Below, piece after piece: positions 53,123 to 63,600 of a stretch of 64,000 nt of DNA. Made by a program: the position numbers and the translations under genes. A model generated the notes under the pieces. That model ran no database searches and was not told where the DNA came from. It saw nothing but the letters and a program-made list of their open reading frames with translations. This DNA comes from Actinotignum schaalii (GTDB lineage Bacteria > Actinomycetota > Actinomycetes > Actinomycetales > Actinomycetaceae), in NCBI RefSeq assembly GCF_000724605.1, contig NZ_CP008802.1:1302001-1366000 (forward strand), read 5' to 3'. Each line of letters opens with the position of its first letter. Position 1 is the first letter of the stretch.

Positions 53123-54175
53123 TTAACCCTTGACGGAACCCGCCGCAACGCCTTCCACAATATAGCGCTGCGCAAAGAGATAGAAAATAATAATCGGGAT
53201 AATGGCGAGCACTAGCACCGCCATTTGCGCACCCAGATCCTTATTTCCATTCGAGCCCACCAGGAATTGGATCACCACCGGGACGGTCCGGTAGGCCTCC
53301 TCGCGCCCGATCACGAGGTTCGGGAGGAGGAAGTCGTTCCAAATCCACATGGTGTTGAGGATCGCGACCGTGACCGCCGTGGGCTTGAGCATCGGCATGA
53401 CCACCTGGAAGTAGGTCTTGAAGGGCCCGGCGCCGTCGATGGACGCCGCCTCCTCAATTTCGCCGGGAATCGACCGCACGAAGCCCGCGAAAATAAATAC
53501 CGAAAGCCCCGCCCCGAAGCCGAGATACAGCACCACCAGGCCCCACGGCGAGGACAGCCCCAGCTTGTCCGCGATTTTCACGGTCGGGAACATGACCATC
53601 TGGAAGGGCGCCACCATGGAGAACACCAGCAGGTAGTACAGCAGCGACGTCCACCAGGAACGCACCCGCGCCAGGTAATACGCCGTCATCGCGCAGAAGA
53701 ACACAATGACCAGCACGGACGCCACCGTCACGAAGAACGACCAGCCCAGGGCCCGCATAAAGCCGGAGAGGCTCAGCGCGGTCTGGTAATTATCCATGCC
53801 CGCGAAGGTTTCGCCGGCCGGCAGGCTGAAGGGGTCGTCCGAAATGAAGAAGCGGCCCTTGAAAGAATTGACGAGGATGAAGAGCAGCGGCACCACGTAA
53901 ATGAGGGAAAGAACCCCGAGGAAAACCACCGCCGCCCAGCGCCCGGGGGTCATGCGCACCCGGTGGCGCGGAGCCTTGAGCTTCGGTTTCGCCGTGGGAA
54001 CGGTGCCGCGCGCTTCCGTGCGTGCTTCCGCGCGTGCAGAGTCGCGTGCTTCCGCGCGTGCAGAGTCGCGCGCTTCCGCGCGTGCAGAGTCGCGCGCTTC
54101 CGTGCGCGTTTCCGCGGGAACGACGGCGCCCTGGGACTCAGCGGCGACCGCGCGTTTGCCAGTTTCGGTACTCAC
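53123..54175 (-). CDS. Carbohydrate ABC transporter permease, MalG type
   Basis: A 350-aa permease. The transport core (about residues 75-350) has six helices and the EAA loop EIEEAASIDGAGPFKTYFQVV. The N-terminal 70 residues are unusual: an 8-residue repeat SARAEARD about 3.5 times, from a 24-bp DNA repeat at about 54010-54113. That stretch is charged and probably disordered in the cytoplasm. It overlaps the MalF-type gene by 4 bp. Pairs with the upstream permease and SBP; an ATPase is not in the window, so a shared MsiK-like ATPase is likely, as known in this group. Confidence 0.88.
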   Translation of the reverse strand: MSTETGKRAVAAESQGAVVPAETRTEARDSARAEARDSARAEARDSARAEARTEARGTVPTAKPKLKAPRHRVRMTPGRWAAVVFLGVLSLIYVVPLLFILVNSFKGRFFISDDPFSLPAGETFAGMDNYQTALSLSGFMRALGWSFFVTVASVLVIVFFCAMTAYYLARVRSWWTSLLYYLLVFSMVAPFQMVMFPTVKIADKLGLSSPWGLVVLYLGFGAGLSVFIFAGFVRSIPGEIEEAASIDGAGPFKTYFQVVMPMLKPTAVTVAILNTMWIWNDFLLPNLVIGREEAYRTVPVVIQFLVGSNGNKDLGAQMAVLVLAIIPIIIFYLFAQRYIVEGVAAGSVKG

Positions 54176-55014
54176 AGGTCCACCTCCTTCGTGCGGGTGG
54201 CGCGCAGCTGGATGAGCGCAATCGAGGACACGATGAGGAAGAAGATCACGGCCTTGGCCTGCGATACTCCCTGCTGCCCGACCTGCTCATACATGCTCTT
54301 GACGATATTGAGCGCCGCCATTTCGGTTTCCCGCATGGGGGCGCCGTTCGTGAGCGCCAGGTTTTGGTCGTAAATCTTGAAGGTATTCGCCAGCGTCAGG
54401 AAGAGGCAGATCGTAATCGAGGGCATCATCATGGGGATGGTGACCGAGCGCAGGGTGCGCCAGCGGCTGGCACCGTCGATCTGCGCGGCTTCGTTGAGTT
54501 CGGCGGGAACATTCTGGAAGCCGGCGATGTAGATGATCATCATGTAGCCGATCATCTGCCAGTTCACCAGCAAGATGAGGCCGATGAAACCGTATTTCGA
54601 GTCATTGACCAGCGTGGTGCCGTAATTGGAAAGGATCGCGTTGAGGAGGGACTGCCAGGTGTAGCCCAGCACGATCCCGCCGATGAGATTCGGCATGAAG
54701 AAAATCGTGCGATAGAAATTCGTGGCGGGTAGTTTCTGCGTGAGCAGATACGCCAGGAAGAACGCGATGATATTGACGCTGATAATGGATACGATCGCCA
54801 CCGAAGCCGTGAAGATCAAAGCCCCAACGTAGTTTTGCTGCTCCGTGAAGGCATTGACGTAATTCTGCACGCCCACCCAGGTGGCATCATCCAGCGTGGT
54901 GAAATTCGTGAACGAAAGATAAATACCGATAAAGAACGGGGCGAGGAACGCTATCCCGAACGCCACGTACGTGGGCCCCACGAAGGCAAGCCCGTGTTTT
55001 TTCAATGTTTTCAT
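54172..55014 (-). CDS. Carbohydrate ABC transporter permease, MalF type
   Basis: A 280-aa six-helix permease of the binding-protein-dependent family. The loop NEAAQIDGASRWRTLRSVTIP carries the EAA motif for contact with the ATPase. ATG 55014 has GGGGG 8 nt upstream. It overlaps the MalG-type gene by ATGA. The pair most likely imports an alpha-glucoside or maltodextrin, judged from the GH13 gene in the same run. A stem-loop lies between it and the binding-protein gene. Confidence 0.9.
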   Translation of the reverse strand: MKTLKKHGLAFVGPTYVAFGIAFLAPFFIGIYLSFTNFTTLDDATWVGVQNYVNAFTEQQNYVGALIFTASVAIVSIISVNIIAFFLAYLLTQKLPATNFYRTIFFMPNLIGGIVLGYTWQSLLNAILSNYGTTLVNDSKYGFIGLILLVNWQMIGYMMIIYIAGFQNVPAELNEAAQIDGASRWRTLRSVTIPMMMPSITICLFLTLANTFKIYDQNLALTNGAPMRETEMAALNIVKSMYEQVGQQGVSQAKAVIFFLIVSSIALIQLRATRTKEVDL

Positions 55015-55033
55015 GAGAAACCCCCTGTGAGAG

Positions 55034-55062
55034 GCGGGGCCCACCGCGATGGTGAGCCCCGC
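55034..55062 (-). promoter_or_regulatory. Intercistronic stem-loop after the binding-protein gene
   Basis: A 12-bp stem with one wobble pair (GCGGGGCTCACC with GGTGGGCCCCGC on the minus strand) and a 5-nt loop, 96 bp after the binding-protein stop and 20 bp before the permease start. Such hairpins often raise the ratio of binding protein to permease by partial termination or mRNA protection. Confidence 0.6.
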
Positions 55063-55157
55063 GCCTCACCTCAGGCAAGGCAGGTGTGGTAGCAGTAGGT
55101 GCGGGCGCTGGCGCGCTTATGGACTTGCGTTCCGCGCGCGGCGCCCGCACCGGCCAG

Positions 55158-56510
55158 CTACTTCACCCCGGCAGCTGCCTTCTCAGTGTTCCACTGGGTG
55201 ACGAAGTAGTCCTTCACCTGATCCCAGCTTTCCTTACCGACGGCGTACTGGCTCAGGTGCTGGCCCAGCCCGTTCTTGAAGTCCATGGACGGAGCCACCT
55301 GGAAGTCCCAGGCCACGTTGTAGTGCTCGGTATCCTTCATGTACTTGATGACTTCCTTACCGAGCGGGTCGGTGGGCGAGAGGCTGGCATATTCCTTGAA
55401 GGGGGCGATGAAGCCGAGGTCCTCCGCGCAGAGCTTGGCGCCGGTGGGATCATTGAGCATCCAGTTGAGGAAGTCCATCGATGCCTTCTTATCGGCATCC
55501 GAGGCCTTGTTATTAATGGTCAGGTAAGCTTCGGTACCCACCGAAATACCGGCCTTTTCTTCACCCTTGACACCCATGTAAATGGGCAGGAAGTGAATAT
55601 CTTCCGACTTGACGGTATTGCCGTCCACCCCATCAATCTGCGACCACGCCCAGTTACCGTTCTGCACGAAAGCCACCTGGCCGAGCGCGAATTCCGCCAT
55701 GGAATCGGTGACCGCCTTCGCGGTGGTTTGCGAGGGATCCACCGTGGAATCGGTGAGGTACAGGTCGAAGATCTTCTTCATATTATCCAGGTAGGTACCT
55801 TCGATACTCCCGGTATCCTGCACGCCCTTATCCCGCAGTTCGTAGAAGAGCGGCCAGTTCATGAGGTGGGTCTGCCAGCGCCAATCCTCATTCGGGGAGA
55901 GCGAGGTAACCGCGAAGGCGCCCTTGATACCGAGCTCGTCCTTCTTGGCCTGCATATCGTCCGCGACTTCCTTGAGCTTGTCAAAGTTCTTGATTTCGTC
56001 CACGGACTTCGCCTTGGCACCCGGCAGCGCGAAGTACTTCTGCAAAATCGCATCGTTGTAAATGATGCCGAAGCCTTCCACCGCGTGGGGGACGCCGTAA
56101 ATCTTGCCGTCATCTCCCTTGAGAGCCATATCCTTATCCGTCATCGCCTCAATGAAGGGAGCATCGGAAATATCGCTGGCGTACTGCTTCCATTTAGCTA
56201 GGCCGATGGGGCCGTCCACGCGGAAAATGGTGGGGCCATCCGCGCGCCCGAGCTCATTGGCGAGGGTGGGCTCATACGAACCGCCGGTCGCGGATACGAT
56301 TTTAATATCCACCCCGGTTTGTTCGTGGTATTTCTTCGCCAATTCTTGGAAGGCCTGGTCCGATTCCGGCTTGTAGTTGAGGAAGTAGACCTTGCCGGCC
56401 CCGCCTTCGCTCCCTCCGCCACTATCGGAATTGGATACGCAGCCACCCAATCCCGCGATGGCCACCAACCCAGCTGCGGCGAGAGCCGCAATCTTCTTCA
56501 CTGAATGCAT
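55158..56510 (-). CDS. Extracellular solute-binding lipoprotein (sugar ABC transporter)
   Basis: A 450-aa family 1 binding protein. Signal peptide with lipobox LGGC (Cys 24) starts the mature protein. Motifs of the family: TIFRVDGPIGLAKWKQYASDIS, YGVPHAVEGFGIIYND and GQVAFVQNGNWAWSQIDG in the hinge. It captures an oligosaccharide at the cell surface. AGGAGA lies 7 nt before ATG 56510. It starts the transport part of the locus; its upstream region (56511-56758) is AT-richer and likely carries the promoter. Substrate inferred from the glucosidase neighbour. Confidence 0.9.
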   Translation of the reverse strand: MHSVKKIAALAAAGLVAIAGLGGCVSNSDSGGGSEGGAGKVYFLNYKPESDQAFQELAKKYHEQTGVDIKIVSATGGSYEPTLANELGRADGPTIFRVDGPIGLAKWKQYASDISDAPFIEAMTDKDMALKGDDGKIYGVPHAVEGFGIIYNDAILQKYFALPGAKAKSVDEIKNFDKLKEVADDMQAKKDELGIKGAFAVTSLSPNEDWRWQTHLMNWPLFYELRDKGVQDTGSIEGTYLDNMKKIFDLYLTDSTVDPSQTTAKAVTDSMAEFALGQVAFVQNGNWAWSQIDGVDGNTVKSEDIHFLPIYMGVKGEEKAGISVGTEAYLTINNKASDADKKASMDFLNWMLNDPTGAKLCAEDLGFIAPFKEYASLSPTDPLGKEVIKYMKDTEHYNVAWDFQVAPSMDFKNGLGQHLSQYAVGKESWDQVKDYFVTQWNTEKAAAGVK

Positions 56511-56758
56511 CGTTACGTCTCCTATGATCGTCAATGCCAGCAAGAAAGCCGCAATCGCGACAGCACCGTAGCGCCCCGGCTCCCTTGCCTGTGTGGTGGT
56601 ACTAGTTTACACCACAGTGTGACTTATCTTGCGTTCTACAGTTCTAATTTAATGTCACCTTCGCGTGTGCATCCGGGGGTTGCGACGGGCACGCCCGTGG
56701 TAGGTGCGCCCGTTGTGGCGGGCGCACCATTGGGGCGACGACGCCGCCAGCCGCGCCA

Positions 56759-58525
56759 TCAGTACCCCGCCTCGGTATCCGTGCGGAAAGGCACCAGGTA
56801 GACCGTGGTATCCGGCGGGAGCATCCCTTCTTCCAACGGCGCGGAGCTGAGGAGCACCGCCCAGCCTTCGGGCAGGGGGAGGGGCTCGGCAAAGGCCGTC
56901 ATTATCAAGAGGTCCCCGCGAGAGGTGGCGGCGTCGTCGCCCGCAAAATTGATGAGCGCGACGCCACTGCCGGCGTACTCGGGCGCGCGGCGCAATCCGC
57001 CCAGACCCAGGTCGTAGCGGGCGCGCAGGTGCAGCAGCTCCGTGTAGTAGGCGAGCGCGGATTCCGGATCGGCTTCCTGCGCGTCCACCGCGAAACGGCC
57101 CCAGTCCGCGGGTTGGGGCAGCCAGCTTTGCCCGTCGGGTGAAAATCCGAAAGCCGGGGCGTCCACGCGCCAGGGGATGGGCACCCGGCAGCCATCGCGG
57201 CCCAGCTCTGCGCCGCCGGTGCGCGCGAAAGTGGGATCTTCGCGAGATTCGGGCGGCAGCTGGGTAGCTTCGGGCAGTTCAAGCTCTTCACCCTGGTAGA
57301 GGTAGTAGGAGCCGGGCAGCGCCGCGGTGAGGGTGTGCCAGGCCCGGGCCCGGCGCGCCCCCACCACCGCATCGGGCTGCGGGTCATCGGGGCCGATGCC
57401 ACTCGGGCCGTTCCCGCACCAGCCGGTGGTCACGCCCTCCAGGCCCAGGCGCGAGGTGGCGCGCAGGGTGTCGTGATTGGAGAGCACCCAGGTGGTGGGA
57501 GCTCCCACGGCGTCGGTAGCGCGCAGCGAGGATTCGATGAGCGCATTAATGCGGTCCGCGCGCCACGGAGCAGAAAGGTATTCGAAGTTGAAGGCCTGTT
57601 GCATTTCGTCGCTGCGCACGTAGCGGGCCAGGTCTTCCTCGGTATCCACCCAGGCTTCGGCCACCATCATGCGGTCGCGCCCGTATTCGTCCAGGATCGC
57701 GCGCCATTCGCGATAAATATCGTGGACGGCGGGCTGGTTGGCCATGGGGGCGGGCGGCACGGTCACGTCCGGGTTGTAGCGCACGTCCTCCACCTTGTAA
57801 GGCCAGTCCGGGAGGGCTGGGTCTTTGGCCAGGCCGTGGGCCACATCTACCCGCAGGCCATCCACGCCGCGATCCATCCAGAAACGAATGGTGTGAGCAA
57901 ATTCATTATGAATAGCCGGGCTTTCCCAGTTGACATCCGGCTGCGAACGATCAAACAGGTGCAGGTACCAGGTTTCTTCGTGCTCCTGCGGGGTGCCTTT
58001 CACCCAGGGAATGTGCTTGACCTGCGACCACGCCGGCCCGCCGAAGGAGGACAGCCAGTCGGTGGGCGGCTCGCTCCCACCTTCCCCGCGCCCGGGCCGG
58101 AACCAGAAATTATCGCGCTGCGGGGCGCCCGCGCCGGCCAGCACCGCTTCCCGGAAGAGCTTGTGATCCCAGGAGGTGTGGTTCGGGACGATATCCACAA
58201 TGACTTTCATGCCGTGCGCGTGGGCTGCCTCAATGAGCCGCTCAGCATCGGCGAGGGTGCCGAAGCGCGGATCGACGTCGCGATAATCGGCCACGTCGTA
58301 CCCGGCATCGAATTGCGGGGACACATAGAAAGGCGAAAGCCACACCGCATCCACCCCGAGCTTCTCCAAATAATCGATTTTTTCAGTGATACCGGGCAGG
58401 GTGCCAAGCGGCCCGCCGCTCGACGCATAGGACCGCGGATAAATCTGGTAAATAACGGCATCGCGCCACCACTGGTCGCGCTGCTGGGGCGGGTGGATAA
58501 CAGTGCCGGGGTGTTGTGCTGTCAC
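56759..58525 (-). CDS. Alpha-glucosidase, glycoside hydrolase family 13
   Basis: A 588-aa cytoplasmic GH13 enzyme. The four conserved regions are VDIVPNHTSWDH, GLRVDVAHGLAKD (nucleophile Asp), MVAEAWVD (acid-base Glu) and LSNHDTLRA (third Asp). The family order WWRDAVIYQIYPRSY at the start matches oligo-1,6-glucosidase/alpha-glucosidase enzymes. It hydrolyses alpha-glucosides taken in by the downstream ABC transporter. I start at GTG 58525, 7 nt after GAGG; a TTG two codons upstream overlaps that site. The binding-protein gene begins 248 bp downstream on the same strand. Confidence 0.92.
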   Translation of the reverse strand: MTAQHPGTVIHPPQQRDQWWRDAVIYQIYPRSYASSGGPLGTLPGITEKIDYLEKLGVDAVWLSPFYVSPQFDAGYDVADYRDVDPRFGTLADAERLIEAAHAHGMKVIVDIVPNHTSWDHKLFREAVLAGAGAPQRDNFWFRPGRGEGGSEPPTDWLSSFGGPAWSQVKHIPWVKGTPQEHEETWYLHLFDRSQPDVNWESPAIHNEFAHTIRFWMDRGVDGLRVDVAHGLAKDPALPDWPYKVEDVRYNPDVTVPPAPMANQPAVHDIYREWRAILDEYGRDRMMVAEAWVDTEEDLARYVRSDEMQQAFNFEYLSAPWRADRINALIESSLRATDAVGAPTTWVLSNHDTLRATSRLGLEGVTTGWCGNGPSGIGPDDPQPDAVVGARRARAWHTLTAALPGSYYLYQGEELELPEATQLPPESREDPTFARTGGAELGRDGCRVPIPWRVDAPAFGFSPDGQSWLPQPADWGRFAVDAQEADPESALAYYTELLHLRARYDLGLGGLRRAPEYAGSGVALINFAGDDAATSRGDLLIMTAFAEPLPLPEGWAVLLSSAPLEEGMLPPDTTVYLVPFRTDTEAGY

Positions 58526-58590
58526 GATCAACCTCTTCGTTGCCGGGAACCGGTGCCGGTTAGCACCGCACTTCCAAGCTTACGTGAAAG

Positions 58591-58602
58591 GTACGACGAC
58601 GC
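58591..58602 (+). repeat. Recurrent 12-mer GTACGACGACGC (copy 5)
   Basis: Exact copy 6 nt after the stop of the TPR gene, 65 nt before the glucosidase start. The genes are on the minus strand, so sense reads GCGTCGTCGTAC as elsewhere. Confidence 0.8.
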
Positions 58603-58608
58603 AGGCAG

Positions 58609-59912
58609 CTAGGCGAGCACTCCCCCAGCAGCGCTGAGTTTGCGGCGGAATTCTTCCAGGTCCCGGGCCGGGCCGGCCGGGAGTTCTCCGCCGTGTGCCG
58701 CGGCCTGTGCTGCAGCGGCATCGAGCACCGCGACGGCGGCCTGCCAGGCGGTGCGCGCCGCGTTCATATCCCGAGCTTCGGCATGCAGATCGCCGAGCAG
58801 CCCGCGGCAGTGGGCGGCGGAGAATTCCTCGCCCAGCCCCGCGTAAATCGCGGCGGCCGTGCGCATGGCGGGAACGCCCTGCGCGGGCGCGCCGTTTTGG
58901 CTTGGGCCACCGCAACGTGATGCCAGGACATGGCGGCGACTTCCCAGGCGGCCCGCTCGGCTTCGGTAATTGTGGCGCTTGGTTCGGGTGCACCCGCCGC
59001 GTCAACACACTCAGCCGCGGTGGTGGCCGCCGGTGCGGTGCCGGCTGATTCCGCGACAGGCGCCTGCTCGCCAGCCGGCTTCCCGCCGGCGAGCTCCGTG
59101 GCTCGCGCCGCGACCTCCGCAAAATGCGCTGCCGCGGCCGGGTAGTCCCCGCTTCCGAGCACAGCGCGGGCCCGCCCGAAAGCACAATCAATCGCATTAA
59201 ATTCCTGGCCGGGGAGCGCCGCGAAAGCCGCCTCCGCCGTCTGGTAATCGCGCGCGGCCGCCGCGAACTGCCCGGCATCCAAGCGCGCCGCGGCGAGGGT
59301 TGCCCGGATAGCAACCCGCCCCAAATCCACCTCCGGCAGCGCACCCGCGGGTAGCAGCGCCGCTTCCAAAGCCGCGATAGCAGCGGCTAAGTCGCCGGCT
59401 TCCGCGTAAGAGATTCCGGCGTTATACAGCGCGTTGGCCTGCTGGGCCTCGTGCCCGCCCAGGGCTGCGTACACGCTAGCAGCCTCCCGCATGGCCTGAG
59501 CGGCTGCGGCGTCGCCCCCGCCGTCGTGCAAAAAATATCCGTACGTTTCCCAGGCGCGCGCGGCCCGTAATGACGGCGGCGCGGCGCGATACGCCTCCAC
59601 GGCGCGGCGCGCGAGGCCGAGAGGGTTCTCCCCCAGCTGCCCGGTGGCCAGCGCCGCGAAATACAGGGCATCCGGGTCGCTCACCTGGGCAAACAATTCA
59701 GGCGCGGAACCGCCGGGAATGGCACCATCCGAATGGTCGGCACCGGAAAGGGTGCCGCCCGCAAAAATGCCGCCGGCGCTCCGGCCACCCGCGGCGCGGC
59801 GCTCGGTTTCCCGCGCCTCCACGAAACGGGCGCGGGCCTCATCTTCATTGTGGCGCTCGAGGGCGGCGAGCCCGGCGCGCAGCAGCTCGGTAACGGTGGC
59901 GTGCATAGACAT
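58609..59912 (-). pseudogene. TPR-like protein gene interrupted by a frameshift
   Basis: Two minus-strand frames together give one TPR-like, Ala-rich protein of about 434 residues. The first (from ATG 59912, MSMHATVTELLRAGLAAL) runs to about 58895; the second takes over there (GVPAMRTAAAIYAGLGEEF...) and ends at 58609. The join is a T4 run (58895-58898): one extra base would restore AQAKNGAPAQGVPAM. So this is a one-base deletion in a homopolymer, either a true mutation or a sequencing error. Repeated helix pairs such as ANALYNAGISYAEAGDLAAAIAALEAAL are typical. It follows the 160-aa TPR gene by 20 bp. Confidence 0.75.
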
Positions 59913-59932
59913 GTCGAGACGGATGAGCCGGC

Positions 59933-60415
59933 CTAGATAGACCGCAGTTTTTGGAGAACTTCGATCTGGAGCTCCTGGGTATTCGGCGCGGTGCGGTAGG
60001 CCGAATACGCCTGGTTGTAGGAGATGCGGGCGGCATCGAAATCGCCGGCTTCCTCGTTGATCTCGCCGATATGCCAGAAGCAATTGCCCATGCTCACGGC
60101 GGCGTCGCCATTTTCCGGGAACTGCTGGAAGAGCGAAATGGCGCGGCCGAGCCGATCCGCCGCCTCATCCATCTCCCCCACGGCTTTGAGAGAAATCCCC
60201 AGCTGGCCGTTGGTGACGGCGCGCTCCAGGTAGAGCTCCGGGTCGCGCTCGAAGGCATCCGCTGCGGCGCGGTAGAGCTCAATGGCATCCTTAATATTGC
60301 CGGCGCTGAAAGCCTGCTGGGCATCGTTGAAATAGGCAAGGCCCGCACGCTTGCCCTCGTGCGGATCGCGGGCGGCAGGCTCCGGATGCGCGGGAGTGAC
60401 TGGTGTTTGCGTCAT
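59933..60415 (-). CDS. TPR-repeat protein
   Basis: A 160-aa soluble helical protein with about three tetratricopeptide units, for example NDAQQAFSAGNIKDAIELYRAAADAF and VTNGQLGISLKAVGEMDEAADRLGRAISLFQQ, then HIGEINEEAGDFDAARISYN. It likely mediates protein-protein contact. It is followed at 20 bp by a second TPR gene that is frameshifted and then by the glucosidase, on the same strand. No partner is evident. A purine-rich AGAAAGAAG lies 5 nt or more before ATG 60415. Confidence 0.75.
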   Translation of the reverse strand: MTQTPVTPAHPEPAARDPHEGKRAGLAYFNDAQQAFSAGNIKDAIELYRAAADAFERDPELYLERAVTNGQLGISLKAVGEMDEAADRLGRAISLFQQFPENGDAAVSMGNCFWHIGEINEEAGDFDAARISYNQAYSAYRTAPNTQELQIEVLQKLRSI

Positions 60416-60555
60416 GTGCGGGCTTCTTTCTGACTTGTTCGGTTACGTGAGAGCGGCCGTCGGCGCGAGGCCGTGGCCTGGACCACTGACCATTCTATAA
60501 CTTGTGAGCGGAAACACAAACCCGGGGAAGGTGCGCCTGACGTGGGTACACGAAA

Positions 60556-60594
60556 GGCGGGAGGCCGGGCGCTTTCACGCTCGACTCTCCCGCC
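60556..60594 (-). terminator. Terminator of the LPHTG surface-protein gene
   Basis: GGCGGGAG and CTCCCGCC arms (60556-60563, 60587-60594); on the minus strand the stem is followed by TTTCG. It lies 88 bp after the surface-protein stop. The rest of 60416-60681 shows no gene. Confidence 0.7.
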
Positions 60595-60681
60595 TGATCG
60601 CTATACGGCTGCGGATGTACCGCCGCGGTTATTCACCCGGTGGCGCTATCCGCCCCTGGGGCACTATCCGCCCCGCCGCCA

Positions 60682-63600
60682 CTATTCTCCGCGACGGCGC
60701 AGCACCAGCACCCCGCTGGCGAGCAGCGCGAGGACCGCTCCCGCGGCTCCCAGCACTCCCGCACCGGTGTGCGGCAGGCGCGGGCCGGAGCCAGCCTGGG
60801 CGGGCGGAGTTGGGTTCACACTCGGGGTCGACGACGCCGCCGGCCCGTCCGTGCTTGCGCTGGGCTGGGGCGCGGGCGCCGTGGTGCTCGCCGTGGGCAC
60901 CGGGGTGCTCGGAGCCGGAGTTGTCTGTTCCGGAGTGCTCGGCTCCGGCGAGCTCGGCGCGGGCACCGTGGGTTCCGGAGCGTTCGGCTCGGGCGACGTC
61001 GGCTGCGGCCCGGGTGCCGGCGCCGTGGTCGTCGGCGTGGGTTCCGGCGTGGTGGGCTGCGGCTCCGGCGCGGGCGGGGCCGGCTCCGTCGCTGTCACGC
61101 TCGGCGTGGGCTCCGGATCGGGCTGCGCGCGATCCGTCGTCGGCTGCGGCGCGGGCGCCGTGGTCGTCGGCGAAGGCACCGGCGCCGGCGTGGTCGGTTC
61201 CGGAGTTGTCGGCTCGGGTGCCGGCGGAACCGGAGGCTCCGGCGGTACCGGAGGCTGCGGCGGGACGGGCGGGACCGGCGCCACGTAGTGGAAGCCGAAA
61301 TCGGCATCCAGCACATCGGCGGTGCTCAGGGTGATTTCCCCGGAGCTGGCCTTCTCCTTATCGCCCGAGCCTTCCCGGACATGGGTCGTTTCCCAGGTCC
61401 CTTCGCGCTTCGGGAGGGTCGCGCGATCAACCACAACCGAGTACGTGCCAGGTTCCAGGCCCCGCACAAGGTACTTGCCGCTGGCGTCCGTCGTCGTCGT
61501 AATAAATGGTTCCGTATCGCCGGGGCGGAACACCTTCACGGTCACGCCCGCCAGGCCCGGCTCGCCCGGATCGTCCGCGCCGTTGTTATTCGTATCCTCA
61601 AAGATGCGGTCCCCCAGGTTCACGCCCACGGTCAGGCAGGCATTCGCCTTCGTGCCCGCGAACTTCTGGCCCTTCGAATCGAGGCGATCCTTGGCCGGGG
61701 TGAGGGCCTCGTTGCAGACCTGCTGGGAGCGCGCGGTTTCATCAACCACCGCGTACAGGTGCAGCACCTCTTCACTGCCCGGAGCGATCCCGCGTTCATG
61801 AGTGAAGCGCAGGTAGGCATCATCGGTGGCGCTCGGGTCCGCGCCCTCCACCGGGTCGCCGGTGTGCGGATCGACCACTTCGGTCACCGTGTCATTAATG
61901 CTCCAGGTGCCGGTGGCGGCATCGTATCCGCCGTTGGTGCTCCAGTAGCCCACGTAGGTGACGCCCTTGGGGAGCATATCGGTGATTTCCACGCCGGTGG
62001 CGAAGCCGGGGCCGGCGTTCTTGGCGCGCACCACGTACTCCACCACGGAGCCGGTAGCCCAGCGCTCGGTTTCGTTCTGCTTCTCGATATCGGCGAGCTG
62101 CACACCCTCGGCCAGGCCGGCGTGCGCGGCATCTGCGGCAACCTTCTCGCTCAGCACGCTGAGATCAGCGGATTTCGCGTGAATATTTTCCTTGGTGAGG
62201 TCCAGGTCGAAGGGCATGGTCAGCCCCACCTTGGCCGGTTCGGTCGGCATCACGGGCGCGCCGGTTTCGGCGTTCTTGCCGGTCACCGCGTAGCTATTCC
62301 AGGCGATGCCACGGGCGGCGGCCGGGGCCGTCACATTGGCGTTGATCGTCCAGGTATCCGCGCGGGTGAGTTTGGCATCCTGCGGGAATTCCACCCGGAA
62401 AGCACGCACCTGGGAGAAGTCCCCGCCCAGTTCCTCGGCGGTCTTCCAGGTACCCGGCTCGCAATTCTGCGGGCTGGAATCCTGGGCGGCGCCCAGCTCC
62501 ATGACTTCACCGCGGCACGGGTTAATCGAGGTGGAGTACAGCACCGAGGTGGGCTGCGGGGTTCCTTCCCCGAAGGTCAGCGGGCCGTTGAGGCGCGGGC
62601 GCCACGTGGAGCCACGCTCATTTTCCGGGGTGTTAGCGCCGCTCACGCCGTGATCACCCGGGTAGGGCAGCACATCGTAAGCCACCACGCCGGAGACCCC
62701 CGCATTACCGTTATTGACCAGGTCCAGCTTGAGTTCGGCATTGGAGGCCGGCGAAACGGTCCCGTAATTCGGGTTGGCTTGGAATTCGGTGTCGACGTCG
62801 CCCTTCACGTAATTCTTACCCGCGAGCGCCGGCAAGCCCGCCACGTTGAACTTCGTGGAGGTGGTGCAGCCGCGCGCTTCGGGGCGGTTGAGGCCGTCGA
62901 GGTTATCGGTGAGTTTGCGGCTGTCCGTGCGCGCCCACCAGTTGCGGATGCACTGGTTCGGGGCGACGGCGGTGCCCAGGTTGGGGCGCTTGGCATCCGC
63001 AAGGATCATGTCATTGGTGTTTTCGCCGGGCTCGGTGGCCGCGGTTATTTTCGCACCGAAGTAAAGCACCATTTCCGAGGAGTTGGAGCGGCTTTGGTCC
63101 CCGGTGCTGGGCGGGGCGAAGTAGTCGCCCGCGCTGCCGGGTGTGCCCGCGGCGCCGTTAGCGCCGTCGCCCGTACCTTCGCCGGTACCGGCGCCGTTGC
63201 CTGCGCCCGCGCCGTCGTTCGGCCAGGTGAAACGCACCAGTTGGCGCTGTTTGCCGTCCACGGTTTTCATTTCGGTTTCCACCCGCATTTTGTCGAGCGG
63301 GAGGGTGGCCGGCCAGTTCGCGGAAGTGGTGATCTTCTGCGTGGGGTCGTATTCCATGCCGGGGGCGAGCAGGTCCATGATCACCGGGTAGAGCTTGGCG
63401 CCCTTGCCGGTGTAGAAGCCCAGCCCAAAGGTGTAGGTCTGGCCGGTTTGGAAGAGTTCGCCGGGCTTGGTGTCGAGGTTGCCGACCATCTGGCCGCCCA
63501 GGTGCGATGTTTTCGACACCCCGTAGGTGGGGTAGCCGTCCACAATCGCGACCTGCGCCGCGGATTCCCGCGTGGTGATTTTCGCGGGCAGGTCCGGGGT

